The translations under genes were made by a program, and so were the position numbers. The notes under the pieces are model-generated. The model ran no database searches, was not told the origin of the DNA, and saw nothing but the letters and a program-made list of their open reading frames with translations. A DNA stretch of 64,000 nt from Podospora comata (lineage: Eukaryota; Ascomycota; Sordariomycetes; Sordariales; Podosporaceae), in the NCBI GenBank assembly GCA_017354895.1, contig CP071493.1, positions 2,604,001-2,668,000 on the forward strand, read 5' to 3'. Every line of letters starts with the position of its first letter. The first letter of the stretch is position 1. Positions 1 to 10,680 of this stretch are shown here, piece by piece.

Positions 1-3000
1 TGCTCTGAGCGAGATCACTAAAATCGCTGTGGTGTTGAGGGTAAAACTGTTGTTGCTGAGGTATAGCGTGATGGTAGACAAACTGGCCAGGGAGCGGCGC
101 ATTCGTATATACTGGCATTGGGCCTTGTTGACGGACCATTGGCCCCTGGCCAACCGGAGATCGATCCCACTGGGTTTGGGTGTTGAATGTGGGAGGAAAC
201 TGCCGCGGTGGTGGATCTTGGACAGGACTGATGATGGTATCCTCGTCGAGATCCTTCTTGGCTACCAGCTTGAGAATTGGCAAGCTGATCTGCTCCATGT
301 GCTTGGCCAAGTGGACAGTCAACTTCTTCCAGGTCGGGAACGTCTTGCCACAGAAGCGGCATGGTTCTTGTTGAGGCAAAGCAGTGGTCTCTTTGTGACA
401 AGCCTCGACTCTTTGCCAGGTGGGGTCGTTACCACCTGCCCGCTTGATGGCCGCCTTGGTCTTCACCTTGGGCTCAGCAAACTTGTGCTCGCGAACCAAG
501 TGTTGAAGGAAGTTGTCACGGCGGTAGCAGATATGACGGCAGTCCTCAACGTCACACGTCCACCACTCCAGGTGCCGATGACCTTCGTTCTCGTGGCGGA
601 CCCAGTCTGCCTTTCTCTTGAAGATCTTGGGGTCTCTGCATCGGTCCCAGGTGCAGGTAAACGGCTGGACATCTTCATGGACATGTTTGGTCCAGTCAGA
701 AGGCTTCTGGAATTTCTTTGACGTGAAACACAGCTGACACTCAAACTCGGCAGGCAGTGTGCTGGTAGGAGGCATGGGGATGTCTTGAGGGAAGCTCTCC
801 TGATTGATCGCGCCCTCTAGCGGCGTGATTTCTCCATCCGAACCGTCAAACCTGGCAGACAGGGGGTCGGTACTGCCGGCGTTGAGGATATTGGCACTGC
901 CTCCGAGTGCAATGCACATGCTACCGCAGTTGCAGTTTTGTGCTTTGACAGCCTGGATGTGCTTTACCCGAGAGTGGAGGAGGCCCTTGTACCGGATGAT
1001 CTGCTGGTGGGCGATACGTTCGACCAGATAGGTGTTGACGGTACTCAGTTGAGGATTCAACTTGAGAACGTGGTCCTTGAAGCCCGCCATGTTGGGGGTG
1101 ATGTCATCAATGAGCTTGGTTGACTCCGTCTTGTCGCCTTCTTCAAATCCGTCATCTTCCTCGTCATCATCGTCATCCAAATCACCAGCATTCGACTTGG
1201 CATTCCCAAGGTTGGAAACCGGCGGCCCACCGGTCATCTTCCACATGTCGACAATGCCAGGCGGTTGGTTCTCTGACTTGCTTCTCAATCGGTTCATCAA
1301 GGGCTTCTTGACGCTCAGCGTGCTCGGGCTCCTCACGACTGGAGAGTGGACGGGAGTGGCGCTGAGGGAGCCGGATCGGGCATGTGTGGTCCCAATGGCT
1401 GCCACACTTCCCCCCATGGCAACAAGCGCCGTGTTGATGCTTGGAACACTGTTCTTTCTGTTCCATGGGGTGGGGCTTGGTGGTGCGAGCTTCACCTGGC
1501 TGTCTCTTCGCTCAAAAGATGTGTCGGTTCCCCCAGAGCTTGCGTCATCGTTTTCAACGCCACGAGACCGCTTGCTATTGTTGACACTTGGTTTCCGGGT
1601 GAGCTTGTCGCGCATGACCCCAATGATGCTCGGTCGTCGACTGCTATCACCTCGGCTCAGCGAGAGCTTCTTGAAGAGGTTTGTGGTCGCCTGCACATCA
1701 TAATCAAAGATGCTAGGTAAACTGCGACGCCGTGTTCCCCATGTTGCTGCTCGAGATACAACCGACTCGTTATCGCACATCCGCGTGTATCTCGCAATCG
1801 CGGCTTGAGCGGTCTCGGGCTGGTGCCGAGTGGAAGAAATGGACGATACCATGGGTCCATCAGCCCAGTTGCGATTCTGTCGAATGAAATCGACATCCTC
1901 TTCCGTCAAACCACCCGCGGCGTTCTCGTTGTAGTACGTTTGGCCAGGTTTTAGCACATTCTGCGTCTCTGATACTTCAATCTCGCGATCGGGAACATTG
2001 GTGTTGGCATCCTGAGGCATGACAGGCACGAGCTCTAAAGGTGTTGTTCGGGCAGTATGCTTCTGCAGCCAACTGCCAACCCTTCTGTTTTGCTGTTCCC
2101 GGTCACGATCTGAAGCCAACTCATTCATGCTCGGGACTTCGACGTTTGGTCGACGAGCTGGGTCCAAACCGCTCGGGCCTGTAGACTGATTCGCCCATCG
2201 GCCCGAGAGATCACGGATAGTGGGAGATGGCTCGGCCTCATGCACTGCCTGCTGGCTGGTGTTGAACTCATATGACCCGACATTGTTGTCTTGTTCCCAA
2301 TGGGAGACTGTGACTCGCGGACTATGACTATGCATAATGGGAGCTGCTGGGGCAAGGCCGCTGTCGCTTGACTCCTCACTGTTGCTTGTCCTTGGAGTCA
2401 AGTCGACAGAAGACGACTGTGCTGTAAGTGAGAGCTCGTGCGGCCCAATCGATGGCTGAGACAGGTCAGGAAATGTTGCAAACTCGCTTTTCCCGTCTGC
2501 GTGGGGTGAAGCCGTGGATAGTGAAGGGGTCTTGTCGGGACTCAGAGGAAAGGTGACCGCGCCAGCCTGTGGCACATGTTGCGAGCTAGTCGAAATGTTG
2601 GACTGAGATGTCTGTTGGTCGACAAGAAACGAATCCAAGCTATCGTCCACCAAGAAAGAAGGGGAGCCGCCAATGCTATTGAAGTTCGCGCCAAAGAAGG
2701 GATCGTCAACTTCGCTGAACTCGCTCGACTGGTAGTGAACACTGAGGGTGGACTCGGACTCGGCAGGGGTGTTGACGTTTAGGGAGGGCGAGGAGTACTG
2801 CTGTTGGGGCGATGGGTATGCCGAGAGATGGCTGTTCTTACTTGGCGTCGACGGGGCGCCTTGAAGTTGATATTGCTGGAAGTGAAGTTGTTGTTGCGGT
2901 TGCTGTTGTGGTTGCTGGTGAGGTCTGCGGGGTTCATCAATCCGGTCCCGGCGGCGTGTGGTGGTGTCAGGGACGGATGAGGGGTATATGGTGTGAATCG

Positions 3001-3007
3001 AAGACAT
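1..3007 (-). CDS. C2H2 zinc-finger protein, putative transcription factor (3' end outside window)
   Basis: One uninterrupted reading frame runs from an ATG at 3007 (AAATATGTC context) to the window edge, at least 1,002 codons, with no intron seen. Residues about 29-45 are Gln-rich, and a long Ser/Pro/Thr-rich, probably disordered region follows. Near residue 420 is WGTRRRSLPSIFDYD and near residue 610 a run of Asp/Glu. Four zinc-finger-like units lie at about residues 755-910: CQLC with a distant HxH, C-x4-C with a His pair, C-x4-C-x12-H-x4-H (WTCDVEDC...HLVREH), and C-x2-C-x12-H-x3-H (CRFCGKTF...HLAKH). After the last finger the chain becomes Pro/Gln-rich again. Finger spacing like this is typical of fungal nuclear DNA-binding proteins; that it regulates transcription is inferred from the family. 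The target genes are unknown. The stop codon lies beyond base 1, so total length cannot be given. Confidence 0.85.
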   Translation of the reverse strand, partial: MSSIHTIYPSSVPDTTTRRRDRIDEPRRPHQQPQQQPQQQLHFQQYQLQGAPSTPSKNSHLSAYPSPQQQYSSPSLNVNTPAESESTLSVHYQSSEFSEVDDPFFGANFNSIGGSPSFLVDDSLDSFLVDQQTSQSNISTSSQHVPQAGAVTFPLSPDKTPSLSTASPHADGKSEFATFPDLSQPSIGPHELSLTAQSSSVDLTPRTSNSEESSDSGLAPAAPIMHSHSPRVTVSHWEQDNNVGSYEFNTSQQAVHEAEPSPTIRDLSGRWANQSTGPSGLDPARRPNVEVPSMNELASDRDREQQNRRVGSWLQKHTARTTPLELVPVMPQDANTNVPDREIEVSETQNVLKPGQTYYNENAAGGLTEEDVDFIRQNRNWADGPMVSSISSTRHQPETAQAAIARYTRMCDNESVVSRAATWGTRRRSLPSIFDYDVQATTNLFKKLSLSRGDSSRRPSIIGVMRDKLTRKPSVNNSKRSRGVENDDASSGGTDTSFERRDSQVKLAPPSPTPWNRKNSVPSINTALVAMGGSVAAIGTTHARSGSLSATPVHSPVVRSPSTLSVKKPLMNRLRSKSENQPPGIVDMWKMTGGPPVSNLGNAKSNAGDLDDDDDEEDDGFEEGDKTESTKLIDDITPNMAGFKDHVLKLNPQLSTVNTYLVERIAHQQIIRYKGLLHSRVKHIQAVKAQNCNCGSMCIALGGSANILNAGSTDPLSARFDGSDGEITPLEGAINQESFPQDIPMPPTSTLPAEFECQLCFTSKKFQKPSDWTKHVHEDVQPFTCTWDRCRDPKIFKRKADWVRHENEGHRHLEWWTCDVEDCRHICYRRDNFLQHLVREHKFAEPKVKTKAAIKRAGGNDPTWQRVEACHKETTALPQQEPCRFCGKTFPTWKKLTVHLAKHMEQISLPILKLVAKKDLDEDTIISPVQDPPPRQFPPTFNTQTQWDRSPVGQGPMVRQQGPMPVYTNAPLPGQFVYHHAIPQQQQFYPQHHSDFSDLAQS

Positions 3008-3739
3008 ATTTGCGGACGACGGGTAGGAAAGTCCAGGGTGATATATTATACGATGAGATCTGGGGGCGTTGTCTTGTCTTTGAAGGGGGAAGAGCCGGTG
3101 GAGCTCCCGATATCTTGGTCGAGAGGTGGGGAGTCAATGACCCTAGGCGGCATACATGGTCCTGCGGCTGCGCAACGGGAGTGTTGTGTCGGGTGTCACT
3201 GTCTTTGCCAGCTACAAATGCGCCAGCCACGGTCCGAATTCCGCTTGGAAGTGCTATGGAAGGTCGCAGCAGAAGCAGGAATGCGGTTCAGGAGAAATCA
3301 AGTGATCGGCGTGTCGAGAGCAGGAGGATTGAAAGAGAAGAGTTGGAGTGTTGCTGTTGCTGGCGCGCGCACTGCTAGATGAGGCACGCCGCACCTGTTC
3401 CTTGGGCCAGTGGCCCGCTGACAGGGGTGATAATTGGGGGCGAGGCGCAGGGCGACGGCTGCGGTTCCGAGCCTGGACTGAGCCAAGCGCTTAAAGTGCT
3501 TGTGGAAAGGAAAGGGGGGAATGCAAAGATACCAACGGTCAAGAGGTTGAGATGATCAATCTTTGATGGAAAACACCAGATATCAAGGTATAACAGAATG
3601 GTGAGGTTGTGTAGAGATAAAGCTGAGAAGGCGGGAGGCAGCCGAAAACATGGAGTAAGGCAAAGATGGATAACGATAGACCGAATTGATCAGTCAGCTG
3701 CATCCATGGGCGGGCAACCTGCAGAAATGGTGGTAACAT

Positions 3740-3764
3740 AAAAAAAAAAAAAAAAAAAAAAAAA
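3740..3764. repeat. Poly(A) homopolymer, 25 nt
   Basis: An uninterrupted run of 25 A on the + strand (T on -), about 730 bp upstream of the zinc-finger start codon. No target-site duplication or element body is visible beside it, so a simple slippage tract is more likely than a retroposon tail. Confidence 0.9.
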
Positions 3765-5944
3765 GAGTGATGGAAAGGGGACTGAGAGGTTGCAGAATTC
3801 AGTGTGGCTACTCAGACACAATATTGAAAGCCGAAGGGGACAAGATGGATGAATTGGCTTCTGTCATCCAGAGTCAAGCCACAGCACAGGCACAAGAGAG
3901 AACGCCGACTGTTCCGCCTCTTGGGTTGGCAGATTCGGCCACCGTCAGGACCCGTGAGAATGCGGCGACAAAAGTATGGTGAGACGATCAATGGTGAGAT
4001 GGTCGAGGAGGGGAACCGTTTGGGAGGGCAACAGTGTGCAACAAGCAACGCCCAAGACAGATAATGATGGGGAATCACCAATATCGCTCATGGATACGAT
4101 TCGAGAAGGTCCCTGGGGAGCACTGTAGAGAATGCTGTGATTCGCAGACGACATGAGGCAGTGCCTCTCCCTTGCCGATGGGCAGAATTGGCAGACCCAA
4201 GAGGCAGAATTGCATCTGTATAACCTTTCAACCCCGCGCTGGGGTTTTCTGTGGTGAGGCTCGAACAGGAAGCTTGTCCCCACCCCACCTTCGCGCTACT
4301 GACAAGGCATCCACTGCACGGCGAGCGGTAGGCGCACAGCCACCCTGGACGTGGCATAGAAATGCAGGAAAGAAGAGGGCAAGGCATTTTGAAAGTAACG
4401 CCAGGAGTCTCCCTAGTTTCAAACTCGCCAGTTCGGCGCCCTGTTATTGAGACTCCTCACACAGCATCTGTCGATTTAAAAGAATCTCAAGATTCTCGGC
4501 AACAACCCGTCAAAAAGTGCTTGTCTTTGTTAGCGTGCCGATCATGCAAAGAAACCCGAGCGTCTCCACAAGGCCGTGGTGGATCTGTCAAGTCCAGGCC
4601 AGTATCACGATCCTCTCTGCTTTCCTCCTGAATTCTGTGTTTCTCAAGATCGAGTGACCACATCGACAAAGCCATTGTCTGCTTGCAACTGACAATTTCC
4701 ACAGCTTTAGGCTTCCTGATGTTGCATAACAACTGCTGACATCAAAGCCCGGTTTTCGGCATCTTTAAGTGTTATCGCTGGTTTGCCAAGCTCCCGTAGG
4801 GCCTGCACAGCCTCGTGGCGTTGACCCTCGCTGTTTGTCTTGGGTGCCGTCCGTTCGGATCATGGCGTCAGTCCCGGCCCTGCAACCTCCGCAACGGCGG
4901 GCCATGCCGTCTGAAATGTTTCTTCCCTTTGGAAACATGAGGAGAAGGATTACTAACCGTACGGCCCGGCAGTTGTTGTTACGAACAGACGCCCGGCGGA
5001 TTCCGGCAAGAGCGGCACCTTTTTGATCAGCCTCAAAGCATCTACCGAGTGTGATTCGAGATCCCTTGCGGACGTGTAGTTCTCCACTAGACAAGCCTCC
5101 TCCGGCGGTGGCTTGACTGCTTGGTTGTGTAACATTTGTTTCAACCTCGCGATCCCCTGCCCCAGACGCCCGGAACAAATATGGAGTTTATTCCCAGAAT
5201 ACCTTGACCAGTCCAGACTCGGTATATGCCCCCAAGGTTTGTTCAGCCATCCTGCTTCGAAACCGAGAGGTGCGAGTGGAATAGGTCTGGGGTGCAGCAA
5301 TCAAAGGCCAGCATGTATGGCCGCATGCATTACGAATGTCCCAATTCCGAGCGACGGACAGGTGATTTATGCTTCTCTGTAGCCGGCATTTGCTCATCCC
5401 CGCTGTTTCATGCGACTGATCTTGAGCGTGCCACATGGTCGTGATGAAAGCGGCCCTGACAAGCGAAGGATTCAAGGTTATCACACACTCATACCAGCCA
5501 CATCATACCTAGGCTACAATATACAATGCGCTGGCATCTCGCGGTTTGTTGTGGCTTTACTCACTGCTATCTTCCTGCCTAATCTGCCTGTGTCTCGGAT
5601 TTTTGATATTCGCAAACATCATTTTGCATCCCTGAGTTAGTTGCAACCATGTCAAAGTAGACGATAGAAAAGTCAGACGGCAGGGCCCTCGACATATCAT
5701 CCTTTCATAACTCTTCTTCTTAGCACATGGTCGGTTAATTATAGAAGACTCGAAGTTCATGGAACAAAAACAGGTGATGGAGGACTGACTCCTAGAATCA
5801 AATAAAACCTTGAGAGAGAAAAAAGATAAGAGAAACAGCTAGAGTAGACCACTACATGTAAAGTAAACCACAGACAAATAAAATCGCAAAAAGCTCACCG
5901 GCCATTGACCGGTTACGAAAACCTAGAGGTTTTAACGAAGAATC

Positions 5945-6022
5945 GAACGGGGGGCATCTCGGGGCTCTCGGTGAACCCCGGCGGAGGGCAGCCCCAATAG
6001 CCTTACCACTTGACCGCGAGAG
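5945..6022 (-). tRNA. tRNA-like element, degenerate (possible pseudo-tRNA)
   Basis: Read on the minus strand, a box-A-like CGGTCAAGTGGTAAGGC (D-arm: GTC pairs with GGC across the loop) is followed about 50 nt later by box-B-like CGTTCGATTCT. A GGGG...CCCC hairpin between them could be a long variable arm. The T-stem and a matching acceptor stem do not pair properly, and the anticodon stem is poor, so I cannot assign an isotype. It is either a decayed tRNA gene, an intron-bearing tRNA that I cannot fold by eye, or a chance match. Confidence 0.3.
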
Positions 6023-7284
6023 CTTTGTGATGAGGGTCCTGGGGCTGGTTGAAATCTACTCGGTCGAACTAATACATAAAGCTTCTACCGGCTGGTGCCT
6101 AGCACTGAGGACCTTGATGGTTGGCAATAGTCATACACAACCCAACAGGAAAGAGCGAGTGAGCCATCAACGGATCTCGCGGCTTCTGTTCGGATGTCTG
6201 CCGGCACTGTCAATCTCCTTCGCTTTCACAAACACTTTTTGTCTTCCTTATCGTCTGCTCCTACATATCCTCTCTGCTCCTCGCTAATGACGGTCAAGAT
6301 TATGTCTTTATCGATAGACAATTACTCTCCTACTCTTCTTTCTTAAATCCCACGTACACTCTCATCCGATGTTGAAATCTCACCGCGAAATCACCGCTCC
6401 CATATTGCCGTGGACCATGGAATAATAACTCGGTCTTATCAACATCCATGCTTCTTAGACCAAGCTGATATGACGCGGTCTGCCTTTTACAAGAAAAGTT
6501 TTTCCATGGCACGAGGTTGACTGAATTCTCCCTTTAGATACCCACTCGACCGGAACAGATGGCATCTCGTCCCGTTCATGCTGAACATCGATAACGGGTC
6601 AACAACAAGAGCAGGGCTGGTTGAACGGACATAGCGGTAATACCCTCTCTTCTAATACGCCTTCCGATTATAGGCCAAGAAGAAGCCGCACAAAGACGTT
6701 CTGTCCGGCTGGGTCTTGTTTCATGTTATTCGCGCGCATCATCCAGCATTCCCGTCTCCGATCGATTACCCGGCCGCATCACCGGGATTTGCATTTTTGC
6801 CTATATTAACCCTCTAATCAGAGCCTCAATGCTTGGACTTCTTGTCCCGCAAGCTTGTAGTGCTTGTCCGAGATAGGGTGTCATCCAGACCCGCTGATCA
6901 GGGATCGACGTCAATGCTTCCCGGTTGATAAACCTGCCCAAATAGGAGGCTTTTCGAGTTCCTGAGATCCGGGAGATCATCCCGCATGAGGGGGAAAACG
7001 ATTTGGTTGGAATGGAGGCAATGGTTCGTGGGGTTGTGATAAGCGAGCCCGAGGCTTACGACGCGGGATGGTATTGCTAGCCGCTGGAGAATTGATCAAC
7101 ACCCATTGTGTTGGGGTCGTTGCTCCATCTCTTGGTCAGTTGGCATGATGATGCTTGTAAGCGACGACGGCAAGAGATCACAAGTGAATATCCTGCCACC
7201 TCGAGGCATTTTGTCTTCCTCCGTGACAAACTTGGCAACTCAACCGGGCACAATATTGGGTTCAACATGTCGAACGACGAGAGG

Positions 7285-7290
7285 TATAAG
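7285..7290 (+). promoter_or_regulatory. Possible TATA element of the GH7 gene
   Basis: TATAAG lies 81 bp upstream of the GH7 start codon, a plausible distance for a fungal TATA box with a short leader. It is a single hexamer match with no expression evidence. Confidence 0.3.
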
Positions 7291-7370
7291 ATGATGGATC
7301 TGTCAGTGAAAGAGAGAAGATTGGAAAAAGGCACCGCACTCATCTCCCGTCGTCCACCCTCATAGCCACC

Positions 7371-8927
7371 ATGTACCGCTCAGCAGCTTTCCTCACCTTT
7401 GCCAGCCTCGTGCTTGGACAACAAGTTGGCACCTACACAGCTGAGCGCCATCCTTCTATGCCTATTCAAGTGTGCACTGCACCGGGCCAATGCAAAAGGG
7501 AGAGCACGGAGGTGGTCCTTGATGTAAGTTATCATCAAAGCCATAGGTTCCAAGATTGACATATAACTCACCCCAACCAGGCCAACTGGCGCTGGACACA
7601 CATCACAAACGGCTACACCAACTGCTACACCGGCAACGAGTGGAACGCAACCGCCTGCCCAGACGGAGCCACCTGCGCGAAGAACTGCGCCGTCGACGGC
7701 GCCGACTACAGCGGCACCTACGGCATCACCACCCCTTCGTCCGGAGCCCTGAGGCTCCAGTTTGTCAAGAAGAACGACAACGGCCAGAATGTCGGCTCCA
7801 GAGTCTACCTCATGGCCAGCTCGGACAAGTACAAGCTGTTCAACCTCCTCAACAAGGAATTCACCTTTGACGTGGACGTCTCCAAGCTCCCGTGCGGGTT
7901 GAACGGCGCCGTGTACTTTAGCGAGATGCTCGAGGATGGTGGGCTCAAGTCTTTCAGCGGGAACAAGGCCGGTGCCAAGTATGGCACTGGGTATTGTGAC
8001 TCTCAATGCCCGCAGGATATCAAGTTTATCAATGGCGAGGTACACCCCCCCCTCCCCAACCCTTTCCCCCTTCCCTCTACTCATAAAATACTAACCCCCC
8101 CTCCCCTCCCTACAGGCAAACGTCGAAGGCTGGGGCGGAGCCGACGGCAACTCAGGCACAGGCAAATCCGGCATCTGCTGCGCGGAAATGGACATCTGGG
8201 AAGCAAACTCGGACGCGACAGCCTACACCCCGCACGTCTGCTCCGTCAACGAGCAGACCCGCTGTGAGGGCGTCGACTGCGGCGCCGGCAGCGACAGGTA
8301 CAACTCCATCTGCGACAAGGACGGCTGCGACTTCAACTCGTACCGCCTCGGCAACAGGGAGTTTTACGGCCCCGGCAAGACGGTCGACACGACCAGGCCC
8401 TTCACCATCGTCACCCAGTTTGTCACCGACGACGGGACCGACAGTGGCAACTTGAAGAGTATCCATCGGTATTACGTCCAGGATGGGAATGTGATTCCTA
8501 ATTCTGTCACCGAGGTTGCGGGGGTGGACCAGACGAATTTTATCAGTGAGGGTTTCTGCGAGCAGCAGAAGAGTGCGTTTGGGGATAATAATTACTTTGG
8601 GCAGCTGGGGGGGATGACGGCTATGGGGGAGAGCTTGAAGAAGATGGTGTTGGTTTTGAGTATTTGGGATGATCAGTATGTTTCGCCCCCCTTTTTCCAA
8701 ACCCGAGAGAGATGAAGCTAATGATGAGAAACAGTGCTGTGAACATGAACTGGCTCGACAGCATCTTCCCCAACGATGCTGACCCGGAGCAGCCAGGTGT
8801 TGCTCGCGGGAGGTGCGATCCTGCTGATGGAGTGCCGGCGACGATTGAGGCTGCTCATCCGGATGCGTATGTTATTTACTCCAACATCAAGTTTGGGGCT
8901 ATCAACTCGACTTTCACTGCCAATTAG
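7371..8927 (+). CDS. Glycoside hydrolase family 7 cellobiohydrolase, secreted, no cellulose-binding module
   Basis: Exons 7371-7523, 7581-8039, 8116-8675 and 8735-8927 give 454 residues; all introns are GT-AG, 57-76 nt. The start has a perfect GCCACCATG context. A signal peptide of about 16 residues ends VLG, followed by QQVG, so the mature N-terminal Gln probably cyclises as in other GH7 enzymes. The catalytic signature EMDIWEAN places nucleophile E228, D230 and acid/base E233. Substrate-tunnel Trp residues matching those of Trichoderma Cel7A are W54, W56, W388 and W397. The motif [11 protein letters not shown] and the tunnel-loop lengths look like cellobiohydrolase rather than endoglucanase. 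N-glycosylation sequons occur at N73 and N448. The chain ends right after the catalytic domain, without the linker and CBM1 found in many CBHI enzymes. It should release cellobiose from reducing ends of cellulose chains outside the cell. Induction by cellulose is expected from the family but not shown here. Confidence 0.95.
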
Positions 8928-10676
8928 ATGGGCATGGTAGACTGGGCGTGTTGGGGTAGGGTTGAACCTTGCTAGAAAAAGGTGCCTGGGTTGTGGTAGA
9001 TGGTAGTGATACCGTATATATGGGGGTTTTACATACGGCTACAACTTACATAGATTGCATTTTCTTGTCCCCTTCACAAAATTGATCCCGTTTTTCTATT
9101 CTCTTATCGACACTGTCTAGTGCTTATGGACCGGCCTTCCTCCCATCTCGAGAGAAACCATCTTGCATGTGACAGTGCTGGCCTCGATGGGCATTCCTTT
9201 GCTCCCCAGCCAGCCCACCTTTCTTGTCTAGACAGGGCCCAACGTTGACATTTTGGCTGCCTTATCGCTTCCACCCAAGTCATTTGTCGCATATATAAAT
9301 GTCAAGAATGTCTACCAACTTCAAGTCCAGCTCAATAGCAGTGGACATCTCCAAGGCGAACAAACCTGGGAGCAATAATGATCCACTGCCGTGCCCAAAC
9401 AGACTGCAGTGGTGTTTGCTTGCTCTGGGTTACAACGCGCGACATACCCCGCATGGATACCACGATACCCAATCCTCCAGCAAAAGGCATCCAAGACTAT
9501 CAGCAAGAGGCAAAAATGCACAAGTGATCGACATCGCAATGCGGCATAATAGGTCAGTTGAGCAAAAGTCCAGTCGTCGACAAGCAACTCGCCAAAAGAA
9601 GAGGCAACCCAACTTTTTGTCTTCAGCGACACACTGTGCGACACGTGTGAAATCGAAAAGGGTTCCGTCCTTCCCGCCCTTTTCTGCGGCAGACGGGAGA
9701 TCCTATCGACGATGGGGTATCCAAACCAAAAAGTAGCGGCAGGCCGCGTATGTACCGACTCAGTACACTCAATATTGTATCCATACACAATACAAGCGGT
9801 GAAGAAAATGTTTCCTTCTAGTTTGATAGGGTATAGCAATCGGAAGCTGGGAATGCAAGACATACCTATACTCTGTAACTTCTGATGGTGACTGATGACA
9901 CGAATCGGGCATCATTATTCGAGAATCCAGCAGCAGGACAAAATGAAAATGCTGCCCTGTGAAACCCAACGACGCCTCTCGTTACCTTCCCGTTCCAAAA
10001 AATACGGCCGGGTATTCCTGGCTGACTGATACGGGTTGGTGTTGGTGACTGGTCGTGACCTGCAGGTTGAGTCTGTATCTTGTCCAATCATTGGCCGTGG
10101 CGGTCGACGTCGCGGTCCCAGTGTCAGCTGAAGTCGTCGCGAAAGAAAAAAGAGGAGGGTGGTCCGTGGGGAAAAAAAGCTAGGGAAGGGTCAGCCGCGG
10201 GCGCTTGTTTAATTCTGTCCCCACAAGGCCAAGGGCCAAGCGCTGACAACCTCTCTCGATTTGCTCCACTTTCTTGGTGAAGGGAGCTTTCAGACCCCGG
10301 CCCCAGAGCAGACGAGTTCAGGGTTCGGGCAGTTCCAGAGCTGGGTTAGCTGCGACCCCCAGCCTCTTGATTGATTGATTGATGGTTCGGATGGAACAAT
10401 CCATCTCAGATCTCCAAACAACAACACACACCTGAACCTCCATCTTCCATCCTATCCTTTCCAGTCTTTCGTTCCTTACTCTTGATCTTTGAAACCCAGT
10501 TGTCGCGATACTCGCTGGGTGTTGACGAAACTAATACCAAGGCGCAAATCTGATTTTTTTTTTGAAATCAAGTACCCCTTATCGCGTGAAATAAACACAA
10601 CAAAAAACAACCCACTTCAATGAATGGAACGTGAAGGAAGTTTGGACGACAGGTTGTTTCTTGAGCTTTCGCCAAA
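8928..10676 (+). promoter_or_regulatory. Intergenic region holding GH7 3' UTR and the leashin promoter/leader
   Basis: No gene is supported. The stretch about 10430-10500 is pyrimidine-rich (many CTT/TCC), the usual look of a fungal transcription start region. The leader after it carries upstream ATGs: a 17-residue uORF at 10382-10435, a 4-residue one at 10620-10634, and one at 10624-10680 that overlaps the main start. Confidence 0.5.
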
Positions 10677-10680
10677 ATGA
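10624..10680 (+). other. uORF of 18 codons overlapping the leashin start codon (ATGA overlap)
   Basis: ATG at 10624 opens a frame of 18 residues whose TGA (10678-10680) overlaps the main ATG at 10677. The main frame begins with two consecutive ATGs (10677 and 10680). The arrangement could lower translation of the giant protein or allow termination-reinitiation; whether it is in the mRNA depends on the transcription start, which I infer to lie near 10500. Confidence 0.45.

Larger units (their letters stand above)
3008..7370. other. Intergenic region between divergently transcribed zinc-finger and GH7 genes
   Basis: No open frame here has codon pattern, domain or splice structure that I can support. 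The left part should hold the promoter and leader of the zinc-finger gene (transcribed leftward), the right end the GH7 promoter. It contains a 25-A run and a tRNA-like element listed separately. At 4.4 kb it is long for a filamentous fungus. Confidence 0.6.

Noticed and set aside
29-721. 230-codon + strand frame at the left edge
   Set aside because: Opposite strand of the zinc-finger domain, whose Cys and His spacing proves the - strand frame.
3740-3764. Poly(A) run as a retroposon tail
   Set aside because: No element body, no flanking duplication, and adjacent sequence is ordinary.
7380-8084. 234-codon antisense frame across the GH7 gene
   Set aside because: It is the mirror of GC-rich GH7 codons and crosses its introns; no domain, no splice logic of its own.
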